A stretch of DNA of 64,000 nt from Methanosarcina barkeri MS (GCF_000970025.1 NZ_CP009528.1:3149168-3213167), one strand, 5' to 3'; counted from the stretch's first letter, positions 44,089 to 54,682 are shown. The notes: generated from the letters alone by a model not told the origin. A program made the numbers and translations.

Positions 44089-44449
44089 TGGGGGTCTCCT
44101 CTTTTTGTAAATTTTATGAATAGTAATATTTATTATAATTATATATTATTTATGATAATGTTAAAGGTAACAGCTCTGCCTGAAAACGTGAAAAGCTGTG
44201 CCTGAATTTGATTTAGTTTCAGGTTTTCAGGTTTATGCCCTTAATTCAATAAATAATATTCATAATTATGGGCTATATATATTACTTACGATAATTTGAA
44301 AATTCTCATACCATAGAGTCAAACTATAAATAGATATAACAGTTCATGTGGAAACATTTTGAATAATCAAGAGCTTTTCTCATACTCCAGAAGGTTAATT
44401 TCAGTAAGTTTCTTATGCTAAGAAGATATACCCGAGGCCAGGTGATCTG
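44089..44449. promoter_or_regulatory. Divergent promoter region of sulfurtransferase and ribL
   Basis: About 360 bases between divergent starts. AT-rich inverted elements (AATATTTATTATAATTAT near 44127 and AATAAATAATATTCATAATT near 44249) flank a short direct repeat AGCTCTGCCTGAAAACGTGA / AGCTGTGCCTGAA. These could be regulatory sites, but no motif is identified. Confidence 0.4.
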
Positions 44450-44869
44450 TTGACACGTATACTTGCTACCGGGACTTTTGACCTTCTACACCCCGGACAT
44501 ATTTATTTTCTGACCCAGGCCCGAGCTCTAGGAGATGAGCTTTTCGTTATTGTTGCTAGAGACTCAAATGTGACTCATAAGCCAAAACCAATTGTGCCCG
44601 AAGAGCAGCGGCTGGAGATGGTAAGTGCGCTCGGGATAGTAGATAAAGCGCTTTTAGGCAGCGAAAAAGATATGTTTGAACCCCTGAAGCATATCAGGCC
44701 GGACATAATTGCCTTGGGTTACGACCAGCGTTTTAACGCCGAAAATCTGGAAGAAGAACTTGCTAAAAGAGGGCTTCCTGCAAATGTGGTAAGGATTCCA
44801 CTTTCAAAAGAATGCCCACTTTGTAGTACAGGTGCAATCATAAAAGAAGTACTTAAACGGTATGGGTAA
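44450..44869 (+). CDS. ribL: FAD synthase RibL (archaeal)
   Basis: The 139-residue protein shows the nucleotidylyltransferase motif ATGTFDLLHPGHIYFLTQAR and a late CSTGAIIKEVLKRYG (in place of ISSTxI). Archaeal RibL transfers AMP from ATP to FMN; the two cysteines in KECPLCST are typical of the family. The TTG start has AGGTGATC 5-10 bases upstream. ribH and ribC are found 1.7 kb away on the other strand, so flavin genes cluster loosely here. Confidence 0.9.
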   Translation: MTRILATGTFDLLHPGHIYFLTQARALGDELFVIVARDSNVTHKPKPIVPEEQRLEMVSALGIVDKALLGSEKDMFEPLKHIRPDIIALGYDQRFNAENLEEELAKRGLPANVVRIPLSKECPLCSTGAIIKEVLKRYG

Positions 44870-44953
44870 ATTTGCCCCTACCGTTTCCCGATTTGATTGA
44901 TGCCTGTTATTTACTCATACTTTTATTAAGAAAAATAATTGACTGAATTTAAT

Positions 44954-46096
44954 TTAGAAAAACACCTTTTCAAGTCTTTCAAGAGCTTCCCTGATTCGGT
45001 CAATCGATGTTGCATAGGAAATCCTTACGAAATCCTCGCCAGATGAACCAAAAGCAATTCCAGGCGTAACTGCAACCTGAGCTTCTTTCAGGAGCCGTTC
45101 TGCAACCTGAGTCCCGTTTCCATACTCGCTGACATTAGCAAAAGCATAGAAAGCTCCATCAGGCTTTTTACATTCAAACCCCATTTTGTTCAGACCGTCG
45201 ATAAGGACATCACGGCGTACTTTGAAACGGTCAACCATTGCTTTAACGCTGTCCTGAGGGCCCTGAAGGGCTTCAAGTCCACCGTACTGAACAAACGTAG
45301 TCGCACTGCTTACCGAATGAGACTGAATTTTAAGTAGAAGTTTGAGAATTTCAGGAGGAGCAGTCAGGTAGCCGAGTCTCCAGCCTGTCATGGCATATGC
45401 CTTAGAAAAACCATTTACGGTGATAGTTCTTTCCTGCATTCCATCGAGGCTGCCAATGCTGATATGTTCCCTGTCATAGATAATTTTCTCATAAATCTCA
45501 TCCGAAACCACTATGAGGTCATGGTCAATTGCAAGATCCGCGATACATTGCAAAGTCTTTTTTCCAAAGACCCCACCTGTTGGATTTCCCGGACTATTGA
45601 CAACAATGAGCTTGGTTTTATCAGTGATGTACTCTTCAAAATTGTCAGGAATGAAACCTTTTTCAGGAACTGTTGGAACCCAGACTGTTTCCGCCCCCGC
45701 AAAACGTATGCATGCATCATAAGTTACCCATGCAGGGTTAAACAGGAGAGCCTGGTTCCCATCATCGAGAACGCTCATCATTACCTCAAAAATTCCCTGT
45801 TTCGCTCCGGGGGTGACAAGTACACCTGCCTCGGTTACATCGAGGTTGTTTTCCGTCCTCAATTTTTCGGCAATAGCTGCCCTTAGTTCAGGAATACCTC
45901 CAGAAGGAGCATAGTGGGTTTTTCCCTCATACATAGCCTTTGCCGCAGCATCGCAGATATTCTTAGGGGTATTGAAATCAGGTTCACCAAGGCTGAAATT
46001 GATTACGTCTGTACCCTCTTTAATCATTCTAGTCGCAATATTGGAGATCCTTATCGTTGCGGATTCTTCTACACGCTTGAGCCTTGCGGATGACAT
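44954..46096 (-). CDS. Class I aspartate-type aminotransferase
   Basis: The fold-type I PLP enzyme shows SPGNPTGGVF, VSDEIYEKIIYD and the PLP lysine in VNGFSKAYAMTGWRLGYLTA. A C-terminal Arg for the substrate carboxylate lies in EDFVRISYATSIDRI. It most resembles archaeal aspartate aminotransferases. It lies 46 bases downstream of ribH on the same strand, so it may share a transcript with the riboflavin genes. Confidence 0.9.
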   Translation of the reverse strand: MSSARLKRVEESATIRISNIATRMIKEGTDVINFSLGEPDFNTPKNICDAAAKAMYEGKTHYAPSGGIPELRAAIAEKLRTENNLDVTEAGVLVTPGAKQGIFEVMMSVLDDGNQALLFNPAWVTYDACIRFAGAETVWVPTVPEKGFIPDNFEEYITDKTKLIVVNSPGNPTGGVFGKKTLQCIADLAIDHDLIVVSDEIYEKIIYDREHISIGSLDGMQERTITVNGFSKAYAMTGWRLGYLTAPPEILKLLLKIQSHSVSSATTFVQYGGLEALQGPQDSVKAMVDRFKVRRDVLIDGLNKMGFECKKPDGAFYAFANVSEYGNGTQVAERLLKEAQVAVTPGIAFGSSGEDFVRISYATSIDRIREALERLEKVFF

Positions 46097-46142
46097 AGGA
46101 ATGGTCCTGGTATTACATTTACTAATATAGTTATTATAACAT

Positions 46143-46547
46143 TCACAGCCGCCGCACCAGCTTTACTGCAGCTTCAACGGCCCGCTTTGCATAGTCCACA
46201 CGTTCATGAGCCGCCATGCGGGTCATGCCTGGGCCAGAAATTCCGAGAGTTACAGGCTTATTGAACTCAAGAGAAAGATCCATGATTTTCCGTGCCGCGT
46301 GCTGCATAACCACCTGGTCATGGTCAGTATCGCCTTCAATTACAGATCCTATAGTAACCACGGCATCAATGTCATCCCTTTGGCAAAGCTTCTTGATCGC
46401 AAGCGGCATGTCAAAGGCCCCTGGGACAAGAATAGTCTCTTTAACTGTTGCCCCCAGGAACTCCGCGTGTTCTCTTCCAAGCAGTTCCATCTGATAGGTC
46501 AGATCCCTGTTAAATTCAGCTACAACAAATCCTAGGCTGATAGTCAT
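46143..46547 (-). CDS. ribH: 6,7-dimethyl-8-ribityllumazine synthase
   Basis: This 134-residue protein begins [20 protein letters not shown] and contains [40 protein letters not shown] and [20 protein letters not shown]. The GDTDHDQV His is the general acid-base of lumazine synthase. It makes the riboflavin precursor lumazine and precedes ribC product action. The spacing to ribC (39 bases) implies one operon. Confidence 0.95.
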   Translation of the reverse strand: MTISLGFVVAEFNRDLTYQMELLGREHAEFLGATVKETILVPGAFDMPLAIKKLCQRDDIDAVVTIGSVIEGDTDHDQVVMQHAARKIMDLSLEFNKPVTLGISGPGMTRMAAHERVDYAKRAVEAAVKLVRRL

Positions 46548-46585
46548 CTGATAAGATCTCCAGTCTTGTTTTTACATAAATTGAT

Positions 46586-47083
<498 letters not shown>

Positions 47084-47152
47084 TCAGGATTTTCCTGAAA
47101 AGATCTGGTAGATATTGTTCTACCTGTATCTAAGTCTATAACTTTATCCTTT

Positions 47153-48304
47153 TCAGGCTCTGTCAAGAACCCTGTTTGCAGCTTCTACACCTGCTCCCAG
47201 GCGATCAATGTAGCCATGCTTATTCAACACAATTTCCAGCTGCTGGATGGTTGAAAGCACATCCCTTCCGGTCACATTACCCATGCAGCCTATTCTGAAA
47301 ATCTTGTTTTTAAGACGTTCCTGCCCGCCTGCAATAATTACGCCTCTTGCCTTCATATCACTCTTTATATCCTCACCAGTAACATCTGTGGGAGCCTTCA
47401 TAGCAGAGACAGTGTTAGAGTAATGGCTGTATTCGTTAAGCTGCGGGAACATCTCAATGTTCAGTTCGGCAACTGCTGCCCTTATGGCTTCAGAAAGGAC
47501 TCTGTGTCTCTTAATCCTTGCCTCCATTCCTTCCTCCTTTACGATGTGCAGAGCCTCCTGAAGCGCATAGAAGAGAGGAATTGCAGGAGTGTAAGGTGTT
47601 TCTGCTTTGGGCTTATCTCCACTCTTTTTATATGCAAGTAGGTCGTTATAGTATGGCCTTTTAGTTACATCCTTCATAACCTCAAAAGCCTTTTCACTTA
47701 CGGAAACAACTGAAAGTCCAGGAGGAGCTGCAAGACACTTCTGTGAGCCTACAACTGCAATGTCAACTCCCCACTCATCAACCTTTACATCATCTCCTCC
47801 AAGGGAAGTCACACCGTCCATAATAAAGAGGGCATCATGCTTTTTAGCAAGTTTGCCAATTTCTGCTGCAGGGTTGAGAATGCCTGCAGATGTCTCGTTG
47901 TGGACAAGAGTGATGGCTTTTGCCCCTTCTTCGAGTTTTTCCTTGACAACCTCAAGGTTAACCGGCTGACCCCATTCGAATACAACTGGAACAACTTCTC
48001 CATAGATAGCTGCAATGTCTTTAAACCGCTCTCCAAACTTTCCATTTTCTATGGCAACAACTTTGTCTCCGCTTCCAACCGAAGAACCGACAGCAGCTTC
48101 CATTCCTGCCGTTCCAGAGCCACTGAGCACGAAAATATCATTCTTTGTCTGGAAAATGCTGGAAAGGATTTCCCTGCAATCAGTATAAATTCCGGCAAAT
48201 TCCGCACTTCGATGGTTGATCATCGGTTTTGACATAGCTCTAAGGACTCTGGGTGTAACAGTTACGGGGCCAGGCATCATGAGAAGGGTATCTTCCAGAT
48301 CCAT
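47153..48304 (-). CDS. Class V aminotransferase (alanine/serine-glyoxylate aminotransferase family)
   Basis: A PLP fold-type I protein of 383 residues. Conserved parts are MPGPVTVTPRVLRAMSKPMI, LSGSGTAGMEAAVGSSVGSG, DGVTSLGGDDVKVDEWGVDI and the PLP lysine in VVGSQKCLAAPPGLSVVS. In methanogens relatives act as alanine-glyoxylate or phosphoserine-type aminotransferases; the substrate is not decidable. It lies 102 bases upstream of ribC in the same direction. Confidence 0.85.
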   Translation of the reverse strand: MDLEDTLLMMPGPVTVTPRVLRAMSKPMINHRSAEFAGIYTDCREILSSIFQTKNDIFVLSGSGTAGMEAAVGSSVGSGDKVVAIENGKFGERFKDIAAIYGEVVPVVFEWGQPVNLEVVKEKLEEGAKAITLVHNETSAGILNPAAEIGKLAKKHDALFIMDGVTSLGGDDVKVDEWGVDIAVVGSQKCLAAPPGLSVVSVSEKAFEVMKDVTKRPYYNDLLAYKKSGDKPKAETPYTPAIPLFYALQEALHIVKEEGMEARIKRHRVLSEAIRAAVAELNIEMFPQLNEYSHYSNTVSAMKAPTDVTGEDIKSDMKARGVIIAGGQERLKNKIFRIGCMGNVTGRDVLSTIQQLEIVLNKHGYIDRLGAGVEAANRVLDRA

Positions 48305-48762
48305 ATATTATGCTCCACATTTTTAAAAATTTAATTTGGAATATAATTAGATTTTAATTTTTGATTTAATTTAATCCGAGTTTATTTTTGATTTAATTTA
48401 ATATTTATCCTTAAATCTAATCCAATTTATTTTTTGATTTAATATAATTAAATATTTTATTTATAAAGTGGTTTTAATACTTCCGTTTTTATCTGTTTAA
48501 GAAGTTGTATTAACCTACAGTATTAAAATACTGCAAATTTGAAATAATTCAGAGTAATATCATTGTGATACGGTATGCTTAAAAGGCCCCGCCGTATTTT
48601 ATTCCGGGAATTTGTCACAGGACTCATTAAATGAGTTACTTTGCATGATTAAGCATTATTCCGATTTAGAGATCAGGTTTAATTGGATTCTAGTATATAA
48701 TTGATGTGCTTTTCAAACCCTGATTCCGAATACCGCTCTATAGGGAGAACGGATTTTGCTAA
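48305..48762. repeat. AT-rich spacer with TTTTTGATTTAATTTAAT repeats
   Basis: The phrase TTTTTGATTTAATTTAAT occurs three times near 48357-48455 with variation, in the presumed promoter region of the class V aminotransferase. No gene is seen. Confidence 0.5.
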
Positions 48763-49323
48763 TTAACCCTGGAGAAGCGTCATTACATCATGTTTCGTCA
48801 CGACGCCGATAACTGCTCCTTTTTCTAATACCAGTACGGCAGGGTTTCCTTCCAGCATGTGCGACACTACTGAGATAGATATACCTGGAGACACTGTTGG
48901 GAAGGCCTCTCCCATTATCTCAGAAACTTTCAACTGGGAAATTGATTTTTTCTTACTTTCGGCCATCAATTTCACTATCATGTCTTCGGAAACACTTCCA
49001 ACCGGAATGCCCCTATCAAGCACAGGGACCTGTGAAAAACCATACTTCTGCATCAGGTTTACTACTTCTTCCACAGAATCACTTGGTGAAACATGAATTA
49101 CAGGGGAATGCATCAGATCTATTATAATAATCTGCTGTTCCTTTTCAACTTCCTCAAAAGCGTCAAGGATTTTCCTGACAGTCGAAAGCCTGGGATCTAC
49201 GTCTCCCGATTCTATACGAGCTATAAGGGGCTGACTTACTCCTGCCCTTTTAGCCAGATCGCTCTGGGTAAGCCCGAGTTCATTTCTTCTTTTTTTAAGA
49301 TCTTCGGGTGTTGGAAGCTGCAT
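48763..49323 (-). CDS. XRE-type regulator with two CBS domains
   Basis: The N-terminal 65 residues are a helix-turn-helix of the Cro/XRE class (LGLTQSDLAKRAGVSQPLIA). Two CBS motifs follow (MHSPVIHVSPSDSVEEVVNL and IMGEAFPTVSPGISISVVSH), probably sensing an adenine nucleotide. Such proteins are common in methanogens as energy- or SAM-responsive regulators. The ATG has a purine-poor upstream region, suggesting a leaderless transcript. It stands between the aminotransferase and cdc48, all on the same strand. Confidence 0.85.
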   Translation of the reverse strand: MQLPTPEDLKKRRNELGLTQSDLAKRAGVSQPLIARIESGDVDPRLSTVRKILDAFEEVEKEQQIIIIDLMHSPVIHVSPSDSVEEVVNLMQKYGFSQVPVLDRGIPVGSVSEDMIVKLMAESKKKSISQLKVSEIMGEAFPTVSPGISISVVSHMLEGNPAVLVLEKGAVIGVVTKHDVMTLLQG

Positions 49324-49709
49324 GTATATTACCGATAGTAATTATTATATTTAATATCATTGGTTAACATAATTTGTGAAGTTAAAAAAAAGGTGATATT
49401 AAATTCAGAGAATTATTCTCGGGAAACTCTATACAGAACTGGGTAAAAAAAGAGAAATTAAAAATACTCAGTTTAAAGATCAGAGATAAACATCGTATTA
49501 AAAAAATTATAAGATTTGTAAAAAACACTAAAATTATAAAAAAATAGTAAAGTTGTAAGAAAAATAAATAAGTAAAAAACAACATGTGAGCAGGAAACAA
49601 AAAGGTAATAAATCAACAGGAAAAGAAGTGACTAAATCAACAGGAAAATTAAAATAAGGTAAATCTGTACTTTAAAGAAGACAAACCTGTGATTATAGCT
49701 TTTTTTTGC
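49324..49709. other. AT-rich spacer
   Basis: About 385 bases, rich in A/G runs downstream of cdc48. No gene is recognised. Confidence 0.5.
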
Positions 49710-52001
49710 TTAAATATAGGAGGGGTTCTCGATTTCTTTAGATTTCCTAATTCTGAGTTCGCCTTTTATAGCTTCGTAGTATTTCATCGTGTCCGAAGTG
49801 ACTGAAGGTCCAGTTTCTGTTATTGCTTTAATGAAGTGTCTCTGCTTAACATTTTTTGCGTGAAGATCCTCACGCAGAGCAAGCCTTCCTGCCTTTTTAC
49901 ATATGGCTGCAATGTCTGCACCTGTATACTGATCAGTCATAGAAACGAGCTTTTCGATATCAATACCCTCTGCAAGCGCCATTTTTTCGGTATGGACTTT
50001 GAAGATCTCCCTGCGAGCTCCCTCATCAGGAATAGGAACAAGAATCAGTTCATCAAAACGTCCTGGTCGGATAAGTGCAGGATCGATAACGTCCGGGCGA
50101 TTGGTTGCACCAATTACCACTACAGCCCTGAGCTCTTCAAGTCCGTCCATTTCGGAGAGAAGCTGATTAAGGATTCTTGCCGTAACCTGAGGCTCACTTA
50201 TAGAAGCCCCGCGAATAGGCGCAAGTGAGTCAAGTTCGTCCAGGAAAATAATAGATGGAGCAACCTGCCTTGCCCGTGTAAAAACCTCAGCTATCCTTTT
50301 TTCGGATTCTCCATACCATTTGGAAAGTAGATCACTTCCCTTGGCTGTGATAAAATTAGCATCCGATTCATGAGCTATCGCCTTTGCAAGCAGAGTCTTT
50401 CCCGTACCCGGAGGGCCATACAGAAGGACCCCTTTAGGAGCTTCAACCCCGATATCTCTGTAAGATTCCGGATTCTTAAGAGGCCATTCTACGACCTCTT
50501 TCAGGAGCCTTTTTACTTCTTCCAGACCGCCGACGTCGTCCCAGCTGACAGTTGGCACTTCGATAAGGATTTCCCTTATTGCTGAAGGCTGGACATCTTT
50601 GAGAGCATTTTCAAAATCTTCTCTTATTACCTGGAGGGAATCCAGAATTTCAGCTGGGATTTCAGGTTCATTAAGATTGATTTTAGGTAAAACCTTCCGT
50701 AAGGCACTCATAGCTGCCTCCCTGCACAGGGCAGCAATATCAGCTCCTACGAATCCGTATGTTATTTGAGCAAAATCCATGAGGTTTACGTCTTCGGCAA
50801 GAGGCATTCCTCTGGTATGGATCTGGAAAATTTCTAACCTTCCATCAGTATCCGGGACTCTAAGTTCAATTTCTCGGTCAAATCTGCCCGGGCGGCGGAG
50901 TGCTACATCCAGGGCTTCGGGACGGTTGGTTGACCCTATAACGATTACATTCTTGCGGGCTTTAAGCCCATCCATAAGGGAGAGAAGTTGAGCAACTACT
51001 CTTCTTTCCACTTCTCCGGTTACCTCAGCTCTTTTAGGGGCAATGGAATCGATCTCATCCAGGAAGATAATTGCAGGAGCATTCTTTTCTGCGTCCTCGA
51101 AAATTTCCCTTATCGCCCTTTCGGATTCGCCGTAATATTTGGACATAATCTCAGGACCATTGATCGAAATAAAGTAGGCATCGGATTCGTTAGCAACTGC
51201 TTTTGCAAGCAGAGTCTTTCCCGTTCCGGGCGGGCCATGGAGCAGTACCCCTTTTGGAGCATCAATTCCTAGCCTGTCAAAAAGCTCAGGGTGCTTCAAA
51301 GGCAATTCTATCATTTCCCTAACTTTCCCAATGGCTTCTTTTAGCCCACCTAGATCTTCATACATAACAGTAGGGATATTCTGTTCAGAGGTTACCTCGG
51401 TCGCTTCAGGCAAAAGCTCAACTTGTGTTAAGTCTGTAATCTTTACTATTCCAGACGGAGAAATAGAAACTACTTGCAATTTTATTTCTCCAAGCCCGAA
51501 AGACGGCCCAAAGCCCTGGTCGAAAAAGTCCTGGAAGAAATCTTCGAACATACCTCCTTTGCCGAAAGTCTCACTTTCCCTTGATTTCTTCAAACTTGTG
51601 GTAGAAATAAAATCCCCTTTTGAAACCGTACGGTTTATGAATACGGCTTTAAGAGTTTCGCTTGGAGCATAGATTTGCATGCCCCTGGATACAGGCGCAA
51701 GAGTTACACTTTTTGCTTCTTTCCAGTCGGCTTTGCAGATATCCACATATTCCCCTACACTGGTTTTTGCATTAATGCGGATAAGCCCATCCATACGTAT
51801 TATCTCAAGTCCTGAATCACTAGGGTACGGGCGTCCGATAAGGGCTGAAGTCGATTTTTCCCCTTTGATTTCCACGACGTCGAAAGGCTTAAGACCCAGT
51901 TTTTCCCGGAAACTTTCGCCTATTCGGACAATGCCTTTTCCAACATCCCGTTGATCGGCTTCTGCAACTTTCAATTTTATCGTTGTCTTACTATCAGTCA
52001 A
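49710..52001 (-). CDS. Cdc48/VCP-type AAA+ ATPase (CdcH)
   Basis: An N domain (double-psi barrel plus 4-beta, about 190 residues) precedes two AAA modules. Each has Walker A ([40 protein letters not shown]), Walker B ([18 protein letters not shown]) and arginine fingers ([19 protein letters not shown]). At 763 residues it is full-length. The hexamer unfolds substrates for the proteasome or other partners. The C-terminus lacks the HbYX tripeptide (ends ENPSYI), though -YI may still be related. It is transcribed alone. Confidence 0.95.
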   Translation of the reverse strand: MTDSKTTIKLKVAEADQRDVGKGIVRIGESFREKLGLKPFDVVEIKGEKSTSALIGRPYPSDSGLEIIRMDGLIRINAKTSVGEYVDICKADWKEAKSVTLAPVSRGMQIYAPSETLKAVFINRTVSKGDFISTTSLKKSRESETFGKGGMFEDFFQDFFDQGFGPSFGLGEIKLQVVSISPSGIVKITDLTQVELLPEATEVTSEQNIPTVMYEDLGGLKEAIGKVREMIELPLKHPELFDRLGIDAPKGVLLHGPPGTGKTLLAKAVANESDAYFISINGPEIMSKYYGESERAIREIFEDAEKNAPAIIFLDEIDSIAPKRAEVTGEVERRVVAQLLSLMDGLKARKNVIVIGSTNRPEALDVALRRPGRFDREIELRVPDTDGRLEIFQIHTRGMPLAEDVNLMDFAQITYGFVGADIAALCREAAMSALRKVLPKINLNEPEIPAEILDSLQVIREDFENALKDVQPSAIREILIEVPTVSWDDVGGLEEVKRLLKEVVEWPLKNPESYRDIGVEAPKGVLLYGPPGTGKTLLAKAIAHESDANFITAKGSDLLSKWYGESEKRIAEVFTRARQVAPSIIFLDELDSLAPIRGASISEPQVTARILNQLLSEMDGLEELRAVVVIGATNRPDVIDPALIRPGRFDELILVPIPDEGARREIFKVHTEKMALAEGIDIEKLVSMTDQYTGADIAAICKKAGRLALREDLHAKNVKQRHFIKAITETGPSVTSDTMKYYEAIKGELRIRKSKEIENPSYI

Positions 52002-52077
52002 ATAATACCCCCCGTTTCCAGCAGTAAAAGTGTCCAGGACTTTGTGAAAAGATCAGCAACTCTCAGATAGGTCAGCA

Positions 52078-52728
52078 TCAGTCGCTTACCTTTTTTGCCT
52101 CTTCATCAAGTTTCTTTAAATTGGTAGGGATGGGGTTTTCTTTGAGCAGCTTTGCAAAATATGTCAGATTGTGTACCATATATCTGGCTGTCCGATTTGC
52201 ATAGAGATGCCTATCTCCTCCAGCTTCTATGTAACTTGGACCCGGCCCTGCATCACCAACCCAGTAACAGTCTGCATTTGGGGGAACAGTGCATCCCAGA
52301 TGAATAAGGTTAAAAAGTATAGTTGAACAGACATCATGTGCTCCATCCTCGTTTCCGGTAACTATGACTCCCGCAGTCTTTCCATAAAGAGGATACTGAC
52401 CGGTTTCGGGATCTCCTTCCGTATAAGTACCATCCAGCCTCTCAATTACCATCTTTGCCACAGATGAGAGAACACCAAACCAGATGGGAGTTGCTATAAC
52501 AAGAATATCACAGGCTTTTATCTTCTCAAGGATCAAAGGCCATTCATCTCCTCCCCCTTCATCTGAGGAAATCCCAAAAGCCACTTTATGATCCACAATC
52601 CTTATCACTTCACTTTCAACACCAAGTTCACCAAAGATAGCTACTGCCTTGTCAACAAGAGCGCGAGTATTTGATACTCGAGGAGATTTTTTCAGAGTGC
52701 AGTTTAAAAAAAGTGCCTTAATCACCAT
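52078..52728 (-). CDS. Flavodoxin-like NAD(P)H-dependent FMN reductase family protein
   Basis: The protein reads ALFLNCTLKKSPRVSNTRAL then IRIVDHKVAFGISSDEGGGD, CDILVIATPIWFGVLSSVAK and GKTAGVIVTGNEDGAHDVCS, the flavodoxin/NADPH-dependent FMN reductase layout. It binds FMN and shuttles electrons to unknown partners. The gene is 76 bases upstream of cdc48 and could be co-transcribed. Confidence 0.8.
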   Translation of the reverse strand: MVIKALFLNCTLKKSPRVSNTRALVDKAVAIFGELGVESEVIRIVDHKVAFGISSDEGGGDEWPLILEKIKACDILVIATPIWFGVLSSVAKMVIERLDGTYTEGDPETGQYPLYGKTAGVIVTGNEDGAHDVCSTILFNLIHLGCTVPPNADCYWVGDAGPGPSYIEAGGDRHLYANRTARYMVHNLTYFAKLLKENPIPTNLKKLDEEAKKVSD

Positions 52729-52901
52729 AGTATATATGTTTCCAAACTGCTTTTATTTATACGGGGACGCATTATAATTTAGAAATGTTATTTCTGAATT
52801 ACTCACCAGGCATTTTATCCTCACCTGATCTTTGGGCTGAGTTTTACATAAGAGTACCTCAAGAAAAGGGATTGACACGGAAAAAGGCGATTTCAAGTAT
52901 A

Positions 52902-52955
52902 ATTGTAGGATAGTGAAACATTGTAGGATAGTGAAACATTGTAGGATAGTGAAAC
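52902..52955. repeat. 18-bp tandem repeat, three perfect copies
   Basis: ATTGTAGGATAGTGAAAC is repeated three times exactly. It lies in the spacer between the flavodoxin promoter and the end of the winged-helix gene. Confidence 0.95.
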
Positions 52956-53019
52956 TGGAAAATCCGAAAAAAGAAAAAGATGGGAAAGTGTAATAAAAAT
53001 TAAAAAAGAAATAAATTGC

Positions 53020-53247
53020 TTAGAGCTTGAGTTCCTTAGCCATTTCCTGAAAGACTTTTCCTTTGTCAGTAGTGATGAAAAGCCCATTTTCATGTCTGAT
53101 AAGCTCTTTTTCTTTCAACATTTCAAGGTATTTCTGGGCGATATTAAAGTTCAAATTAACCTCATATACAATGTGAGTTTTCTTTGCCCCGTTCATTGCT
53201 ACTCTTAAAATATCGACTGCAATATCAGTCCTGCTCCTTCTCTTAAT
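53020..53247 (-). CDS. Small winged-helix regulator (HTH_45/ArnR1-like), apparent AUU start
   Basis: From ATT 53247 the product is (M)KRRSRTDIAVDILRVAMNG, then AKKTHIVYEVNLNFNIAQKY and LEMLKEKELIRHENGLFITT, the compact archaeal winged helix of the ArnR1-like class. A perfect GGAGG (53259-53255) lies 7 bases before ATT. The only upstream ATG in frame (53400) would add an unlikely 51-residue leader read through the ribosome site. Family members begin MKRR, so the start is either AUU or an ATG that mutated. At 75 residues it is likely a dimeric repressor of unknown target. Confidence 0.75.
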   Translation of the reverse strand: MKRRSRTDIAVDILRVAMNGAKKTHIVYEVNLNFNIAQKYLEMLKEKELIRHENGLFITTDKGKVFQEMAKELKL

Positions 53248-53254
53248 ACTGACT

Positions 53255-53259
53255 CCTCC
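53255..53259 (-). promoter_or_regulatory. Shine-Dalgarno GGAGG that points to an ATT start
   Basis: Followed by spacer AGTCAGT and then ATT-AAG-AGA-AGG. No other start codon is correctly placed. Confidence 0.6.
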
Positions 53260-53701
53260 CCCACGGTAGTTTTTAAATAATCTTTGTAGGTAGTTACGCC
53301 TTAAAAATATTAAAGCATATCTTTTTGTAGGTAACAAAGATTCTAAATCTTTATCGTCCCCCTTTCTATATAACAATTTCAGTACTATATATAATGTCAA
53401 GTTATAAAGAAAAAAGATTTAAACGGACAAGTTCCCTTTTGCGACTAGAGAAAAAGGTAAATTGCCAGAAAAAATTGGAAATAGCTTTTAGTTACTCATT
53501 ATAAATAAAAATTAGAGTTAACATAGAGTGTATATTAGATACTAAAATCGTAGAAAACAAAACTGAGAAGTTGCATAAAATAATACACTCATACTCTTCA
53601 AAATACTGAAGCGACTAGCGCTTTAATTCCAAAATAAATTCCTTATTTATCGGAAAACTCATGATTAGTGAATATATTCAAAAGTTTCAAAATTCAATTG
53701 G

Positions 53702-53971
53702 ATGCAAACAATAACCAAACGGAGTGAACTAGAGAATACTTTGGTTGGTATGATAATATATCATGCAAAAATTGATGAAACGGGCTATGTAAAAGTCAAA
53801 GCTATTCTGGGACAGAACCTGGGTGGGAATGATTCTACTTCTTAATACAGTAGTCAATATTTTTTAGATTATTATGGAAATGAAACAACAGAATATAAAG
53901 GTAAACTTTTGGATGTAATTACTCTTGAGAAAGAGATTAAATGTGAACTTATAGTTGTACAACCAGATTAA
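53702..53971 (+). pseudogene. Small gene with an in-frame TAA
   Basis: ATG 53702 opens MQTITKRSELENTLVGMIIY, HAKIDETGYVKVKAILGQNL and GGNDSTS, then TAA at 53843-53845. The same frame continues YSSQYFLDYYGNETTEYKGK and LLDVITLEKEIKCELIVVQP to TAA at 53969-53971. The 88-codon frame with a single internal ochre suggests a recent nonsense mutation. The family is not recognised. Confidence 0.45.
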
Positions 53972-54051
53972 AATCTGAACTTGAAGTAAGAGTTGAAAGA
54001 TTAGAAAATAAAAATCTATAAACATCTAAAAAGAGAAGATTATAAAAAGAA

Positions 54052-54125
54052 TGGGCCCGCTGAGATTCGAACTCAGGATCCCCGCCGTGTAAAGGCGATG
54101 TCATAACCGACTAGACCACGAGCCC
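54052..54125 (-). tRNA. tRNA-Val (anticodon TAC)
   Basis: The acceptor stem is GGGCTCG/CGGGCCC with discriminator A. The anticodon stem TCGCC/GGCGG encloses TTTACAC, anticodon TAC. The T arm is CTGAGTTCGAATCTCAG. CCA is not encoded. Confidence 0.95.
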
Positions 54126-54566
54126 AGTTTGCCTTTTTAGAATTGCTGTAAGAGCAACACCAAAATGTCACTAGTTATATATATCTCTTTTGTTAGGAAA
54201 GAAACTCAGGGCTATCTGAAAGTTAGTTACTTCGCAAAATAAGAATATTTTTTACTGAAATAAATCCTTATTGCATTAAATAAGACTGCTATTGCGCTAT
54301 ATAATATTACTATACTAAATAAGAAAAATTTACAATAATAGATCACATTTTAGTAAAAATGAGATCTGGATAATTATTACACCAAATTGTTATTATATTA
54401 TATGTTCTAGTTAATATAGAAAGTAATTACCATACTTTATTTTTAAACATAAATGTAAATATACATATAAAGCTGAAAATTAAGAATAATTCATTTTAAA
54501 CATTGACATTAGATGATTTATATGCTAGATTGAGATAATTCTGAATGTATAAAAAAGCGAAGCAAA
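54126..54566. other. AT-rich spacer
   Basis: About 440 bases, strongly AT-rich, between the tRNA-Val 5' end and the first sRNA candidate. It should contain the tRNA-Val promoter. No gene is seen. Confidence 0.4.
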
Positions 54567-54577
54567 ATATATTTATA
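54567..54577 (+). promoter_or_regulatory. TATA box of sRNA candidate A
   Basis: ATATATTTATA with a purine-rich upstream stretch (CGAAGCAAA). Its centre is about 27 bases before the hairpin start, as expected for an archaeal promoter. Confidence 0.55.
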
Positions 54578-54597
54578 GTAGATTAGCGTGAAATAAC

Positions 54598-54682
54598 TTG
54601 TGAGCGGGTCTCTATTTTATATGATAACCCCAACACTCAACACCCCAATTCATACTCCCCAACCCGCTCATCTTATTCTCAT
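54598..54682 (+). ncRNA. sRNA candidate A: 9-bp hairpin with C-rich loop
   Basis: GTGAGCGGGT (54600-54609) pairs with ACCCGCTCA (54662-54670), enclosing a 52-base loop with three CCCCAA motifs (AACCCCAACA, CACCCCAATT, CTCCCCAACC). A pyrimidine-rich tail (TCTTATTCTC) follows. There is no open reading frame. It shares the 5' arm, ATAACCCCAA and the 3' arm with candidate B 410 bases downstream. The structure, a stem presenting unpaired C-rich stretches, resembles RNAs that pair with Shine-Dalgarno regions. Confidence 0.55.

Larger units (their letters stand above)
53248..54051. other. AT-rich spacer with a broken small ORF
   Basis: Apart from the ORF at 53702-53971 no gene is seen. The first part should carry the promoter of the winged-helix gene. 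Confidence 0.4.

Noticed and set aside
44089-44449. SAM- or methionine-responsive riboswitch upstream of the sulfurtransferase genes
   Set aside because: No known riboswitch core could be recognised; only AT-rich inverted elements are visible.
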